A DNA stretch of 38,217 nt from UBA1443 sp964445745 (GTDB lineage Bacteria > Omnitrophota > Omnitrophia > Omnitrophales > Aquincolibacteriaceae), in NCBI GenBank assembly GCA_964445745.1, contig CAYULU010000016.1, positions 1-38,217 of the forward strand, given 5' to 3'. Positions 31,702 through 38,217 of the stretch are shown here, one piece after another (positions within the stretch are counted from its first letter, which is position 1; every line of letters begins with the position of its first letter). The position numbers and the translations under genes were made by a program. The notes beneath the pieces were generated by a model. The model was not told the DNA's origin. It searched no databases and worked only from the letters and a program-made list of their open reading frames with translations.

Positions 31702-33843
31702 ATGAGCCCAGATGCCGTTGCTTCCGTGTCCCGAAAAAAAGATCTAAAAGCGCTGTTCGAACCGCAGGCGGTCGCTGTGGTTGGAGCCTCACGTCGGACA
31801 GAAGCAGTTGGGTACGCGATCATGCGAAACCTTTTGAGCACGGGCTATAAAGGGAACATCTATCCGGTGAATCCAAAAGCTGACGAGATTATGGGAGTGA
31901 AGTGTTACTCGTCTGTGGCGGACATTCCCGGAGTGATCGATCTGGCGATGTTTATTATTCCGGGAGCCGGTGTTCCCGCCGAACTTGAGGCGTGTGCCAA
32001 AAAAGGGGCCAAAGCGGCGATCGTTATTTCTGCGGGGTTTCGGGAAGTGGGCCCCGAAGGGTTGAAGCTTGAAAAGCAGGTCCAGAAAATAGCGGAACAA
32101 TACGGCGTGGCTGTGCTGGGGCCGAATTGCCTCGGTCTCATTAATAATGATCCTGCGTTCAGTATGAATGCTAGCTTTGCCGGAACCATTCCGAGGCCCG
32201 GCAATGTCGCTTTTGTCTCTCAGAGTGGTGCTCTCGGGACGGCGTTGCTTGATTACGCCCAGGGCGAAAATATAGGGTTTTCGAAGTTTGTAAGTTTGGG
32301 AAATAAAGTCGGCGTAACCGAACTGGAAGTTCTCAATTATCTGAAAGATGATCCGAAGACGGACGTTATCATTATGTATCTGGAGGACATTGTTAAAGGG
32401 CAGGAATTTATTGAAGTGAGCCGTGAGATTACGGGTGAGATTGCAAAGACCAAGCCGATCCTCGTCATCAAATCGGGACGGACAAGCGAAGGTGCCAAGG
32501 CCGCCAGCTCTCATACCGGGTCGTTAATGGGTTCCGACGAAGTTTATGATGCCGTTTTTACGCAGTCAGGGGTCATGCGGATGAATTCTGCCCAGGAAAT
32601 GTTTGGCCTGGCGGTTGCTTTTGCCAATCAGCCTCTTATGAGAGGGAACCGTGTTGCCATCGTGACGAATGCGGGTGGTCCGGGAATCATGGCAACGGAC
32701 GCTTGCGTGAAGGCGGGCCTTAAAATGGCGGAGATGGGCGCCCTGACCGTCTCCAAGCTTAAGGAAAAATTGCCCCCTACTTCTAATTTTTTGAATCCGA
32801 TCGATGTGATCGGGGATGCACAGCATGATCGTTACGAACATGCCCTGCGGACGGTGATTGCCGAACCCAATGTGGACGGGATCCTGGTGTTGCTTACGCC
32901 GCAGGCGATGACGGAAGCGGAAGCGACGGCCCGGGTGATCGTGGAGCTTGATAAGATATTGGACAAGACCATCGTGACGTGTTTTATGGGGCATTCGGAC
33001 GTTGAGGCCGGCGTAAAAATTCTTAAAGAACACAATATCCCGCATTACCGGTTTCCCGAAGAGGCGGCAGAAGCGCTTGCGGCCATGGATAGTTACCAGA
33101 AGTGGCTCGGGCGTCAGCGGACCGGAATCAAGCATTATCAAATTGACCGTGAGCGGGCTTGCCAAGCCATTAAGTGTGCCACGCAAGCGGATCGTAAATT
33201 TCTTCCCATCAATGAATCGATGGAGGTCTTTAGTGCCTACGGATTCCCAGTCATACCCTGGGCGTTTGTCCGTACGCAAGAGGATGCCTGGGAGTCCGCG
33301 GTGAAGATCGGTTTCCCTGTTGTGATGAAGGTTGTTTCCCAGCAGATTATTCATAAGGTTGACGTCGGAGGAGTTCGGTTGAACCTGAATTCTGCCGAAG
33401 ACGTCCAGAGCGCGTTTCGGGACATTATGGCGGTCGGGGACAAGCTTAAGGCAAAGATCGATGGTGTCTTTATGCAGAGGATGGCACCCAAGGGTCGCGA
33501 GGTTATTTTGGGTATGAAGCGTGATCCCCAGTTTGGTCCGGTGCTCATGTTTGGACTGGGCGGCATTTACGTCGAAGCCCTCAAGGATGTGACCTTCCGG
33601 GTGGCGCCTATTCGTGAATTAAGCGCGCATGACATGGTTCGTAATATCCGGGCTGTAAAACTTCTTCAAGGGGTTCGCGGGGAGCCGCCGGCTGATTTTT
33701 CAGCCGTGGAGGATTGCCTCAAACGGCTTTCTCAGCTCGCTTGTGACCATCCCGAAATTGAGGAAATCGACATCAACCCGCTTATGGTTTACGCTGAAGG
33801 CAAAGGTGCCGGCGTGATTGATGCGCGTATCATCCTGAAATAA
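31702..33843 (+). CDS. ADP-forming acyl-CoA synthetase, alpha-beta fusion (acetate-CoA ligase family)
   Basis: A 713-residue protein likely to convert acetyl-CoA, ADP and phosphate to acetate, CoA and ATP. Its CoA-binding domain comes first (AVVGASRRTEAVGYAIMRNL), then two succinyl-CoA-ligase-like domains with the phosphorylated His271 in SSHTGS, TNAGGPGIMATDAC near residue 325, and a C-terminal ATP-grasp domain (VMKVVSQQIIHKVDVGGVRL and VILGMKRDPQFGPVLMFGLGG). The order of domains equals the fused ACD/Pat-like enzymes. Lysine-acetylating Pat-type proteins share the core but have an added acetyltransferase domain, which is absent here. Lying just behind PFOR, it forms a pyruvate-to-acetate ATP-yielding pair. 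Acetate is the inferred product. Confidence 0.92.
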   Translation: MSPDAVASVSRKKDLKALFEPQAVAVVGASRRTEAVGYAIMRNLLSTGYKGNIYPVNPKADEIMGVKCYSSVADIPGVIDLAMFIIPGAGVPAELEACAKKGAKAAIVISAGFREVGPEGLKLEKQVQKIAEQYGVAVLGPNCLGLINNDPAFSMNASFAGTIPRPGNVAFVSQSGALGTALLDYAQGENIGFSKFVSLGNKVGVTELEVLNYLKDDPKTDVIIMYLEDIVKGQEFIEVSREITGEIAKTKPILVIKSGRTSEGAKAASSHTGSLMGSDEVYDAVFTQSGVMRMNSAQEMFGLAVAFANQPLMRGNRVAIVTNAGGPGIMATDACVKAGLKMAEMGALTVSKLKEKLPPTSNFLNPIDVIGDAQHDRYEHALRTVIAEPNVDGILVLLTPQAMTEAEATARVIVELDKILDKTIVTCFMGHSDVEAGVKILKEHNIPHYRFPEEAAEALAAMDSYQKWLGRQRTGIKHYQIDRERACQAIKCATQADRKFLPINESMEVFSAYGFPVIPWAFVRTQEDAWESAVKIGFPVVMKVVSQQIIHKVDVGGVRLNLNSAEDVQSAFRDIMAVGDKLKAKIDGVFMQRMAPKGREVILGMKRDPQFGPVLMFGLGGIYVEALKDVTFRVAPIRELSAHDMVRNIRAVKLLQGVRGEPPADFSAVEDCLKRLSQLACDHPEIEEIDINPLMVYAEGKGAGVIDARIILK

Positions 33844-33908
33844 AATAAGCCGCTCAAGCCAGGAAACTTCGGGGCCGGGTGTTATGGGCCTCGCGTAAGG
33901 AGCGTGAA

Positions 33909-34622
33909 ATGAGTGAGATTGAGAAACTCCGGTCATTTGTTGATACTATCCAGTACCGCGAGAAGCAGTTGCCGTCCATCGATCCCCAATCGGGGCAGTT
34001 CCCTTTTGTCACCATCTCCCGCGAGACCGGGGCAGGAGGGCATAACCTTGCCGACAAGATTGTCGAACTGATTCTCGAAGAAAAAGAAAACCCGCTTTTC
34101 CAGGGCTGGCAGATTTGCGACCACGATCTTTGTGAAAGAGTCGCCCAGGATCCGCAGTTGAGAATTTCTCCCCAGGCATTGATTATTTCAGAGTATCGTT
34201 CCGCGGTCGAGGATATGCTCACGCAACTCATTACAGGAGAAAGTCCGCAGGAAAAGGTTATACGAAAAATGTTTTTATTAATGCGTGATCTTGCGGTTTT
34301 TGGAAAAACCATTCTGATCGGCCGCGGATCTACCTGCCTGACGCGCGATCTGCCGCACGGAATTCACATCCGTCTTGTCGCGTCGTTACCCTCCAGGATT
34401 GCGCTCATGATGCGTGCTCACGGCAAAGATGAGAAGTGGGCTCGCGAGAAAATTGCGGAGCAGGACAAGGCTAAAGCATCACTTGTGAAGACTTTTTTTC
34501 ATCGGGATGTTCAAGACCCGCTTCTTTATGATGCGATCTGGAATACGGACCGTGTGGAGATTGAAGCCATCGCGTGGTTTGTTGTTCAAAGGATCAAACA
34601 AAAAGCGGAACTTGGTAAATAA
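33909..34622 (+). CDS. Cytidylate-kinase-like protein
   Basis: A 237-residue P-loop protein of the cytidylate-kinase-like family. The nucleotide loop is ISRETGAGGHNLA in place of the usual GxxGSGG, and later blocks ILIGRGSTCLTRDLPHGIHIRLVAS and DKAKASLVKTFF follow the family pattern. TAAGGAGCG lies just before the ATG. Members of this family are of unproven function; nucleotide binding is likely, but CMP kinase activity is not assured. It follows the synthetase by 65 bases and may be part of the same transcript. Confidence 0.8.
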   Translation: MSEIEKLRSFVDTIQYREKQLPSIDPQSGQFPFVTISRETGAGGHNLADKIVELILEEKENPLFQGWQICDHDLCERVAQDPQLRISPQALIISEYRSAVEDMLTQLITGESPQEKVIRKMFLLMRDLAVFGKTILIGRGSTCLTRDLPHGIHIRLVASLPSRIALMMRAHGKDEKWAREKIAEQDKAKASLVKTFFHRDVQDPLLYDAIWNTDRVEIEAIAWFVVQRIKQKAELGK

Positions 34623-34699
34623 ATTTTTTTGAACCATTTTAAAAATTTCTTTTCGTTATTCCTGCGTGTTCGATGCCCTCGCAAAAAAATCCTTCAAAG

Positions 34700-34723
34700 A
34701 ATCCAAAATAAAATCCAAAATAA
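34700..34723 (+). repeat. Perfect 12-bp tandem repeat upstream of nrdD
   Basis: AATCCAAAATAA occurs twice without a spacer, ending four bases before the -35 box of the nrdD promoter. The position and spacing suit an activator or repressor site, but it is not the NrdR box consensus. Confidence 0.5.
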
Positions 34724-34727
34724 CGGA

Positions 34728-34755
34728 TTGACATGAGCTCAAAATTTGATAGTTT
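34728..34755 (+). promoter_or_regulatory. Promoter of the anaerobic ribonucleotide reductase operon
   Basis: A perfect TTGACA (34728-34733), 16 bases and TAGTTT (34750-34755). The leader before ATG 34840 holds a possible hairpin, GGCAAATT at 34777 with AATTGCC at 34805. Confidence 0.55.
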
Positions 34756-34839
34756 ATCCACCACCTGTTGGGGAGCGGCAAATTTTAACTACAATATCTG
34801 GCGTAATTGCCGATAGATGTTGTGAAAGGGGAAGCGATC

Positions 34840-36897
34840 ATGGCGGAGCAGTTCCAGTCTCGAAAGATCACCAATATCCGTAAACGTGACGGCTCGATTG
34901 TCCCGTTCAACGGGGCCAAGATTTATGACGCCATTCTAAAAGCCGGGGCGGCAACGGGTGATTATGACGGGACCGAAGCTCAGTTCCTGACGCTTGCCGT
35001 GATCAAGGTGATTGATAACAGGTACGATCGCGGTTTTCTCGATATCGAAGCCATCCAGGATATTGTTGAGCAGGTCCTCATCACATCGAATTACCTCAAG
35101 ACCGCGCGCTCCTATATTATCTATCGCGAACAGCACAAAAAACTGCGAAGCGATAAAAAAACCGTCGTCGATGTCATTTCCTCTGTCAATGAGTACCTCT
35201 ATAAACAGGATTGGCGCGTAAATGCAAATGCCAACCAGGGCTATTCGCTTGGGGGCATGATCCTCAATATTTCCGGCAAAGTTATTGCAAATTACTGGCT
35301 CTCTCATGTTTACCCCGAAGAGGTTTCTAACGCTCACCGCCACGGAGATGTCCATATCCACGATCTTGACATGTTGTCCGGCTATTGCGCGGGGTGGTCG
35401 CTGAAAACTCTTTTGCGTGAGGGGTTTAACGGTGTTCCGGACAAGGTGGAATCTGGACCGCCCAAACACCTTAGTTCGGCGGTCGGGCAGATGGTAAATT
35501 TTCTCGGAACATTGCAGAATGAATGGGCGGGTGCGCAGGCGTTTTCGTCGTTTGATACATATCTCGCGCCGTATATTCGAATCGACAAGCTCCCTTACGA
35601 AAAGGTGAAGCAGAGTATGCAGGAATTTATCTACAATCTGAACGTGCCGTCGCGGTGGGGAACCCAGACACCCTTTACGAATGTGACGTTTGACTGGGTC
35701 TGTCCAGAGGATTTGCGTGCGGAGCATCCGATCGTCGGAGGAAAGGAAATGGATTTTACTTACGGCGAACTGGGTGAGGAAATGGCCATGATCAATAAGG
35801 CGTACATTGAGGTCATGATGAAAGGGGACGCCAAAGGACGGGTGTTCACGTTTCCGATCCCGACTTACAATATCACTCCGGATTTTGAGTGGAACCATCC
35901 GAACTGTGAACTTCTGTTTGAAATGACGGCCAAGTACGGTCTCCCGTATTTCCAGAATTTTCTCAATTCCGATCTTAAACCCAACCAGATTCGCTCGATG
36001 TGCTGTCGGCTTCAACTCGACCTGCGTGAACTTCTTAAGCGGGGGAACGGGCTCTTTGGATCTGCAGAGCAAACCGGTTCACTCGGCGTCGTGACTCTCA
36101 ATTGCGCCCGGATCGGATATCTGACGAAGGGGGACGAGAGCGCCTTTTTTAATCGGGTGGATTATTTGTTGCAGGTTGCCAAGACCAGCCTGGAACTGAA
36201 ACGAAAGATCATTCAGCGCCACATCGAACAGGGGCTTTTCCCCTACACGAAGCGCTACCTCGGAACCCTCCGGAACCATTTCTCCACGATCGGGTTGAAC
36301 GGCGTGAATGAATGTGTCCGGAATTTTACGAACGATAAAGAGAATATCACGACCGAGGAAGGATTTAAATTTGCACTCAAGCTCCTGGACCATATCCGGA
36401 TGAGAATGACCGAGTTTCAAACGGAGACCGGTCATCTTTATAACCTGGAGGCGACTCCTGCTGAAGGTGCGACCTACCGGTTTGCCAAGGAAGACATCAA
36501 GCGTTTTCCCGATGTTTTACACGCCGGAACCAGCGAACGTCCGTATTACACGAATTCGTCTCAGTTGCCGGTGGCCTTTACCGATGACCCGTTTGAGGCC
36601 CTCGAGCGTCAGGAACAACTTCAGCGTCGTTACACCGGCGGAACGGTCTTGCACCTTTACATGGGGGAGCGAGTTTCGTCGCACGAGGCTTGTAAGGAGA
36701 TCGTCAAACGTGCGCTGACGAATTACCGGATCCCTTATATTACGATAACACCGACGTTTTCAATTTGTCCGCAGCACGGGTACCTCGCGGGCGAACACGA
36801 ATTTTGTCCCAAATGTGATGAGGAACTTATTCGCGAAAAGATGCTCGCCATGCAGGGGAGCAGTGAGCCAACTGAATCCAAGGAGGAACTAGCATGA
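34840..36897 (+). CDS. nrdD: Anaerobic ribonucleoside-triphosphate reductase, catalytic part without its glycyl-radical domain
   Basis: The class III reductase body, 685 residues. An ATP-cone begins at ITNIRKRDGSIVPFN; the (beta/alpha) barrel follows with SMCCRLQLDLREL and SAEQTGSLGVVTLNCARIGY, which include the active-site cysteines. A C-terminal zinc site, CPQHGYLAGEHEFCPKC, is present. The chain then ends with ...SKEELA. The usual RVxGY glycyl-radical segment is not here but on the next gene. A ribosome site GGGGAAG lies before ATG 34840, and upstream in-frame codons are not needed. The stop overlaps the next start by 4 bases (ATGA). Confidence 0.94.
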   Translation: MAEQFQSRKITNIRKRDGSIVPFNGAKIYDAILKAGAATGDYDGTEAQFLTLAVIKVIDNRYDRGFLDIEAIQDIVEQVLITSNYLKTARSYIIYREQHKKLRSDKKTVVDVISSVNEYLYKQDWRVNANANQGYSLGGMILNISGKVIANYWLSHVYPEEVSNAHRHGDVHIHDLDMLSGYCAGWSLKTLLREGFNGVPDKVESGPPKHLSSAVGQMVNFLGTLQNEWAGAQAFSSFDTYLAPYIRIDKLPYEKVKQSMQEFIYNLNVPSRWGTQTPFTNVTFDWVCPEDLRAEHPIVGGKEMDFTYGELGEEMAMINKAYIEVMMKGDAKGRVFTFPIPTYNITPDFEWNHPNCELLFEMTAKYGLPYFQNFLNSDLKPNQIRSMCCRLQLDLRELLKRGNGLFGSAEQTGSLGVVTLNCARIGYLTKGDESAFFNRVDYLLQVAKTSLELKRKIIQRHIEQGLFPYTKRYLGTLRNHFSTIGLNGVNECVRNFTNDKENITTEEGFKFALKLLDHIRMRMTEFQTETGHLYNLEATPAEGATYRFAKEDIKRFPDVLHAGTSERPYYTNSSQLPVAFTDDPFEALERQEQLQRRYTGGTVLHLYMGERVSSHEACKEIVKRALTNYRIPYITITPTFSICPQHGYLAGEHEFCPKCDEELIREKMLAMQGSSEPTESKEELA

Positions 36898-37082
36898 CAT
36901 TAGCGGAAGCAAAAGAACAAATTGTGTTAAAAGATGAAGAGCGGACTCGCTGTGAAGTGTGGACCCGAGTGATGGGTTATCATCGTCCGGTCGCGGGATT
37001 CAATACAGGGAAAAAAGGCGAGTTTTATGAAAGAAAATACTTTAAAGAAACTGCAGGGTCGTGTGCTTGCGGATCCAAGTGA
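36894..37082 (+). CDS. Separate glycyl-radical domain of the anaerobic ribonucleotide reductase
   Basis: A 62-residue protein with R25-V-M-G28-Y-H-R-P, the glycyl-radical signature normally found at the C-terminus of NrdD, followed by FNTGKKGEF, which resembles the family's usual RPVxxWNxGKxEEF end. Gly28 would carry the radical. It starts at an ATGA overlap with nrdD and has its own AAGGAGG ribosome site seven bases earlier, so it is a designed, coupled gene, not an obvious sequencing frameshift. It must associate with the NrdD body in trans, much as free glycyl-radical proteins (GrcA/YfiD) pair with damaged pyruvate formate-lyase. It ends with a short cysteine pair (CACGSK). Confidence 0.9.
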   Translation: MTLAEAKEQIVLKDEERTRCEVWTRVMGYHRPVAGFNTGKKGEFYERKYFKETAGSCACGSK

Positions 37083-37803
37083 TCTGGCGCTCTATACTAC
37101 TCTCTCTGAGATGCCTGTCGGGGGGATCACGCCGTTTACAACGATAGATTTTCCAGGTCAACTGGCTGGGGTTCTTTATCTTCAGGGTTGTCCTTGGCGG
37201 TGCCGTTATTGTCACAACAGTGAGCTCTGGGCGCTTAAGTCGGATCAAGTTTTGCTTTCCTCCGAGAAAATCTTGGGTTTTCTCAGATCGCGCAGGGGGC
37301 GTCTCGACGGAATTGTTTTCTCGGGAGGGGAACCTACCATTCATGAATCAATCGGGGAATGGATGACCGCTGTTCGATCGATGGGGTACAGAATAGGGCT
37401 CCATACGAATGGGATGTATCCTGACCGGTTAAAGCAGATTCTCCCTCTTTGCGACTGGATTGGGATGGATATCAAAACTTTTTTTGATGACTATGAAAAA
37501 GTGACGCGGGTAGAAAATAGTGGTTTTCCTGTCAAAGAGAGTGTAAAAATTCTAGCGCAAAGTAGTGTTTCATATGAATGCCGCACGACCGTTCATCCAG
37601 ATCTGTTGAAAGAGGAAAGTCTGATTCAAATTGCTCAGGAACTTCGTGATCTTGGGATCAAAGAGTTTCATGTCCAAAAATTTCGCCGGGAAGGATGTCC
37701 TGATTTAGAACTTCGAGAGAGTAGTCTCCTTGGGGCTGTTATTTCAGCGGACTTGCAAGATCGGCTTAGAGCTATTTTCCCTAAATTGCAGGTGCGTGGA
37801 TAA
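37027..37803 (+). CDS. nrdG: Radical-SAM activase of the anaerobic ribonucleotide reductase
   Basis: A 258-residue radical-SAM enzyme. The [4Fe-4S]/SAM motif is CPWRCRYC, preceded by GGITPFTTIDFPGQLAGVLYLQG, typical of the NrdG2 branch; SGGEPT is the second SAM contact, and later GLHTNG and WIGMDIKT also fit. It would create the radical on the glycine of the preceding small protein. ATG 37027 has AAGGCGAG upstream, but the overlap with the small gene is 56 bases; ATG 37111 would avoid it but lacks a ribosome site. The gene is co-transcribed with nrdD. Confidence 0.93.
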   Translation: MKENTLKKLQGRVLADPSDLALYTTLSEMPVGGITPFTTIDFPGQLAGVLYLQGCPWRCRYCHNSELWALKSDQVLLSSEKILGFLRSRRGRLDGIVFSGGEPTIHESIGEWMTAVRSMGYRIGLHTNGMYPDRLKQILPLCDWIGMDIKTFFDDYEKVTRVENSGFPVKESVKILAQSSVSYECRTTVHPDLLKEESLIQIAQELRDLGIKEFHVQKFRREGCPDLELRESSLLGAVISADLQDRLRAIFPKLQVRG

Positions 37804-37829
37804 TTTTAGGCTAGCTAATTTTATAAATA

Positions 37830-37860
37830 TTGTAACCTGTTTATTTATAGTAGGTTATAA
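37830..37860. repeat. AT-rich inverted repeat after nrdG
   Basis: TTGTAACCT (37830-37838) and AGGTTATAA (37852-37860) pair with one G-T, around a 13-base loop, in a markedly AT-rich gap. It has no T-run, so it may be an operator or a weak terminator. Confidence 0.35.
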
Positions 37861-37938
37861 AAATAAATGACATCGCCTTTACTTTTGACGTTTCAGCGGG
37901 TACACTTTGCCAATCGGTAAGTGCCTAGGAGAACCCCT

Positions 37939-38217
37939 GTGAAACGAAAAATTCCGGCAATTTTCATCTCGATTAGTTTGATATTGAGCAATCCCGTTTT
38001 CCTCTCGGCCTCTCCTTCAGAATTTTCGTATGATGGACGCCAACAGATTGTTCCGGTTGTTCCTTTTGATCCTGACGAACCAGAAATGATGCCCCTATCG
38101 ACCATCCCGCCTTCTGATATTCCATCGGGTACGGCGGTTTCCGATCCCAGCCCTTTATCTTTGCCGGATGAACCGGTCCAGGATTCCGGTATCCGCTCCC
38201 TTGAGGGGTCTCAGTCC
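37939..38217 (+). CDS. Exported protein, N-terminal part only (runs off the window)
   Basis: A GTG start with AGGAGA upstream opens a frame of 93 codons without a stop up to the window end. A signal peptide (MKRKIPAIFISISLILSNPVFLS) is followed by FSYDGRQQIVPVVPFDP and then a proline-, serine- and acid-rich, probably disordered part. The function cannot be told from this portion. The frame has no ATG start, so it is easily overlooked. Whether it belongs with the secretion system is unknown. Confidence 0.6.
   Translation, partial: MKRKIPAIFISISLILSNPVFLSASPSEFSYDGRQQIVPVVPFDPDEPEMMPLSTIPPSDIPSGTAVSDPSPLSLPDEPVQDSGIRSLEGSQS

Noticed and set aside
34621..34650. An AT-only inverted repeat AAATTTTT/AAAAATTT after the cytidylate-kinase-like gene, considered as a terminator
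   Set aside because: A stem made only of A-T pairs without GC clamp is not a credible intrinsic terminator.
34936..36072. A 378-codon open frame on the minus strand inside nrdD
   Set aside because: Same situation: the plus-strand frame carries the reductase motifs throughout, and the antisense product shows no family features.

Overview
The window reads as chromosomal DNA of an anaerobic, fermentative, Gram-negative-type bacterium with moderate GC. Pyruvate:ferredoxin oxidoreductase, a fused ADP-forming acyl-CoA synthetase and a class III (oxygen-sensitive) ribonucleotide reductase indicate anaerobic life. A pseudopilus-type (type II) secretion cluster implies an outer membrane. An STT3-type oligosaccharyltransferase beside these genes would fit an uncultured PVC-related lineage such as Omnitrophota. 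That placement is inference from gene content only; there is no rRNA gene here to test it.

Region 1 (about 1-20,700, all + strand) looks like one long transcription unit. After palindromic repeats (1-136) come a membrane-anchored protein with a duplicated extracytoplasmic domain and a compact F1-like ATPase set: alpha, a short epsilon, c, a b-delta fusion, gamma and beta. No subunit a is present. Nine bases after atpD the secretion genes start: gspE with a C-terminal PilZ domain, then gspF, G, I-like, J, L (PilM-PilN fusion), M (PilO-like) and a periplasmic TPR protein. An STT3 oligosaccharyltransferase, a small secreted protein, gspK, an S41 processing protease and another small secreted protein follow, and a clear terminator ends the unit. 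The most striking point is a rotary-ATPase-like module without its usual stator channel, placed in the same transcription unit as a secretion machine whose motor ATPase carries a c-di-GMP receptor domain.

Region 2 (20,742-23,953, - strand) holds a GT-C type membrane glycosyltransferase, a small membrane protein and a family 2 glycosyltransferase. At 24,061 lies a second copy of the palindromic repeat in inverted orientation, so regions 1 and 2 together are bracketed by inverted repeats.

Region 3 (24,171-38,217, + strand) is housekeeping and energy metabolism: a P2-like P-type cation ATPase, a coiled-coil/zinc-ribbon protein, PFOR, ADP-forming acyl-CoA synthetase, a cytidylate-kinase-like protein, and anaerobic ribonucleotide reductase. 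In the reductase the glycyl-radical domain is a separate 62-residue gene coupled to the truncated catalytic subunit, followed by the radical-SAM activase. PFOR and the synthetase would together convert pyruvate to acetate with ATP formation. A signal-peptide protein is cut by the window end.

No tRNA, rRNA, CRISPR array, insertion sequence or phage gene was recognised. No stretch longer than 300 bases lacks a gene.
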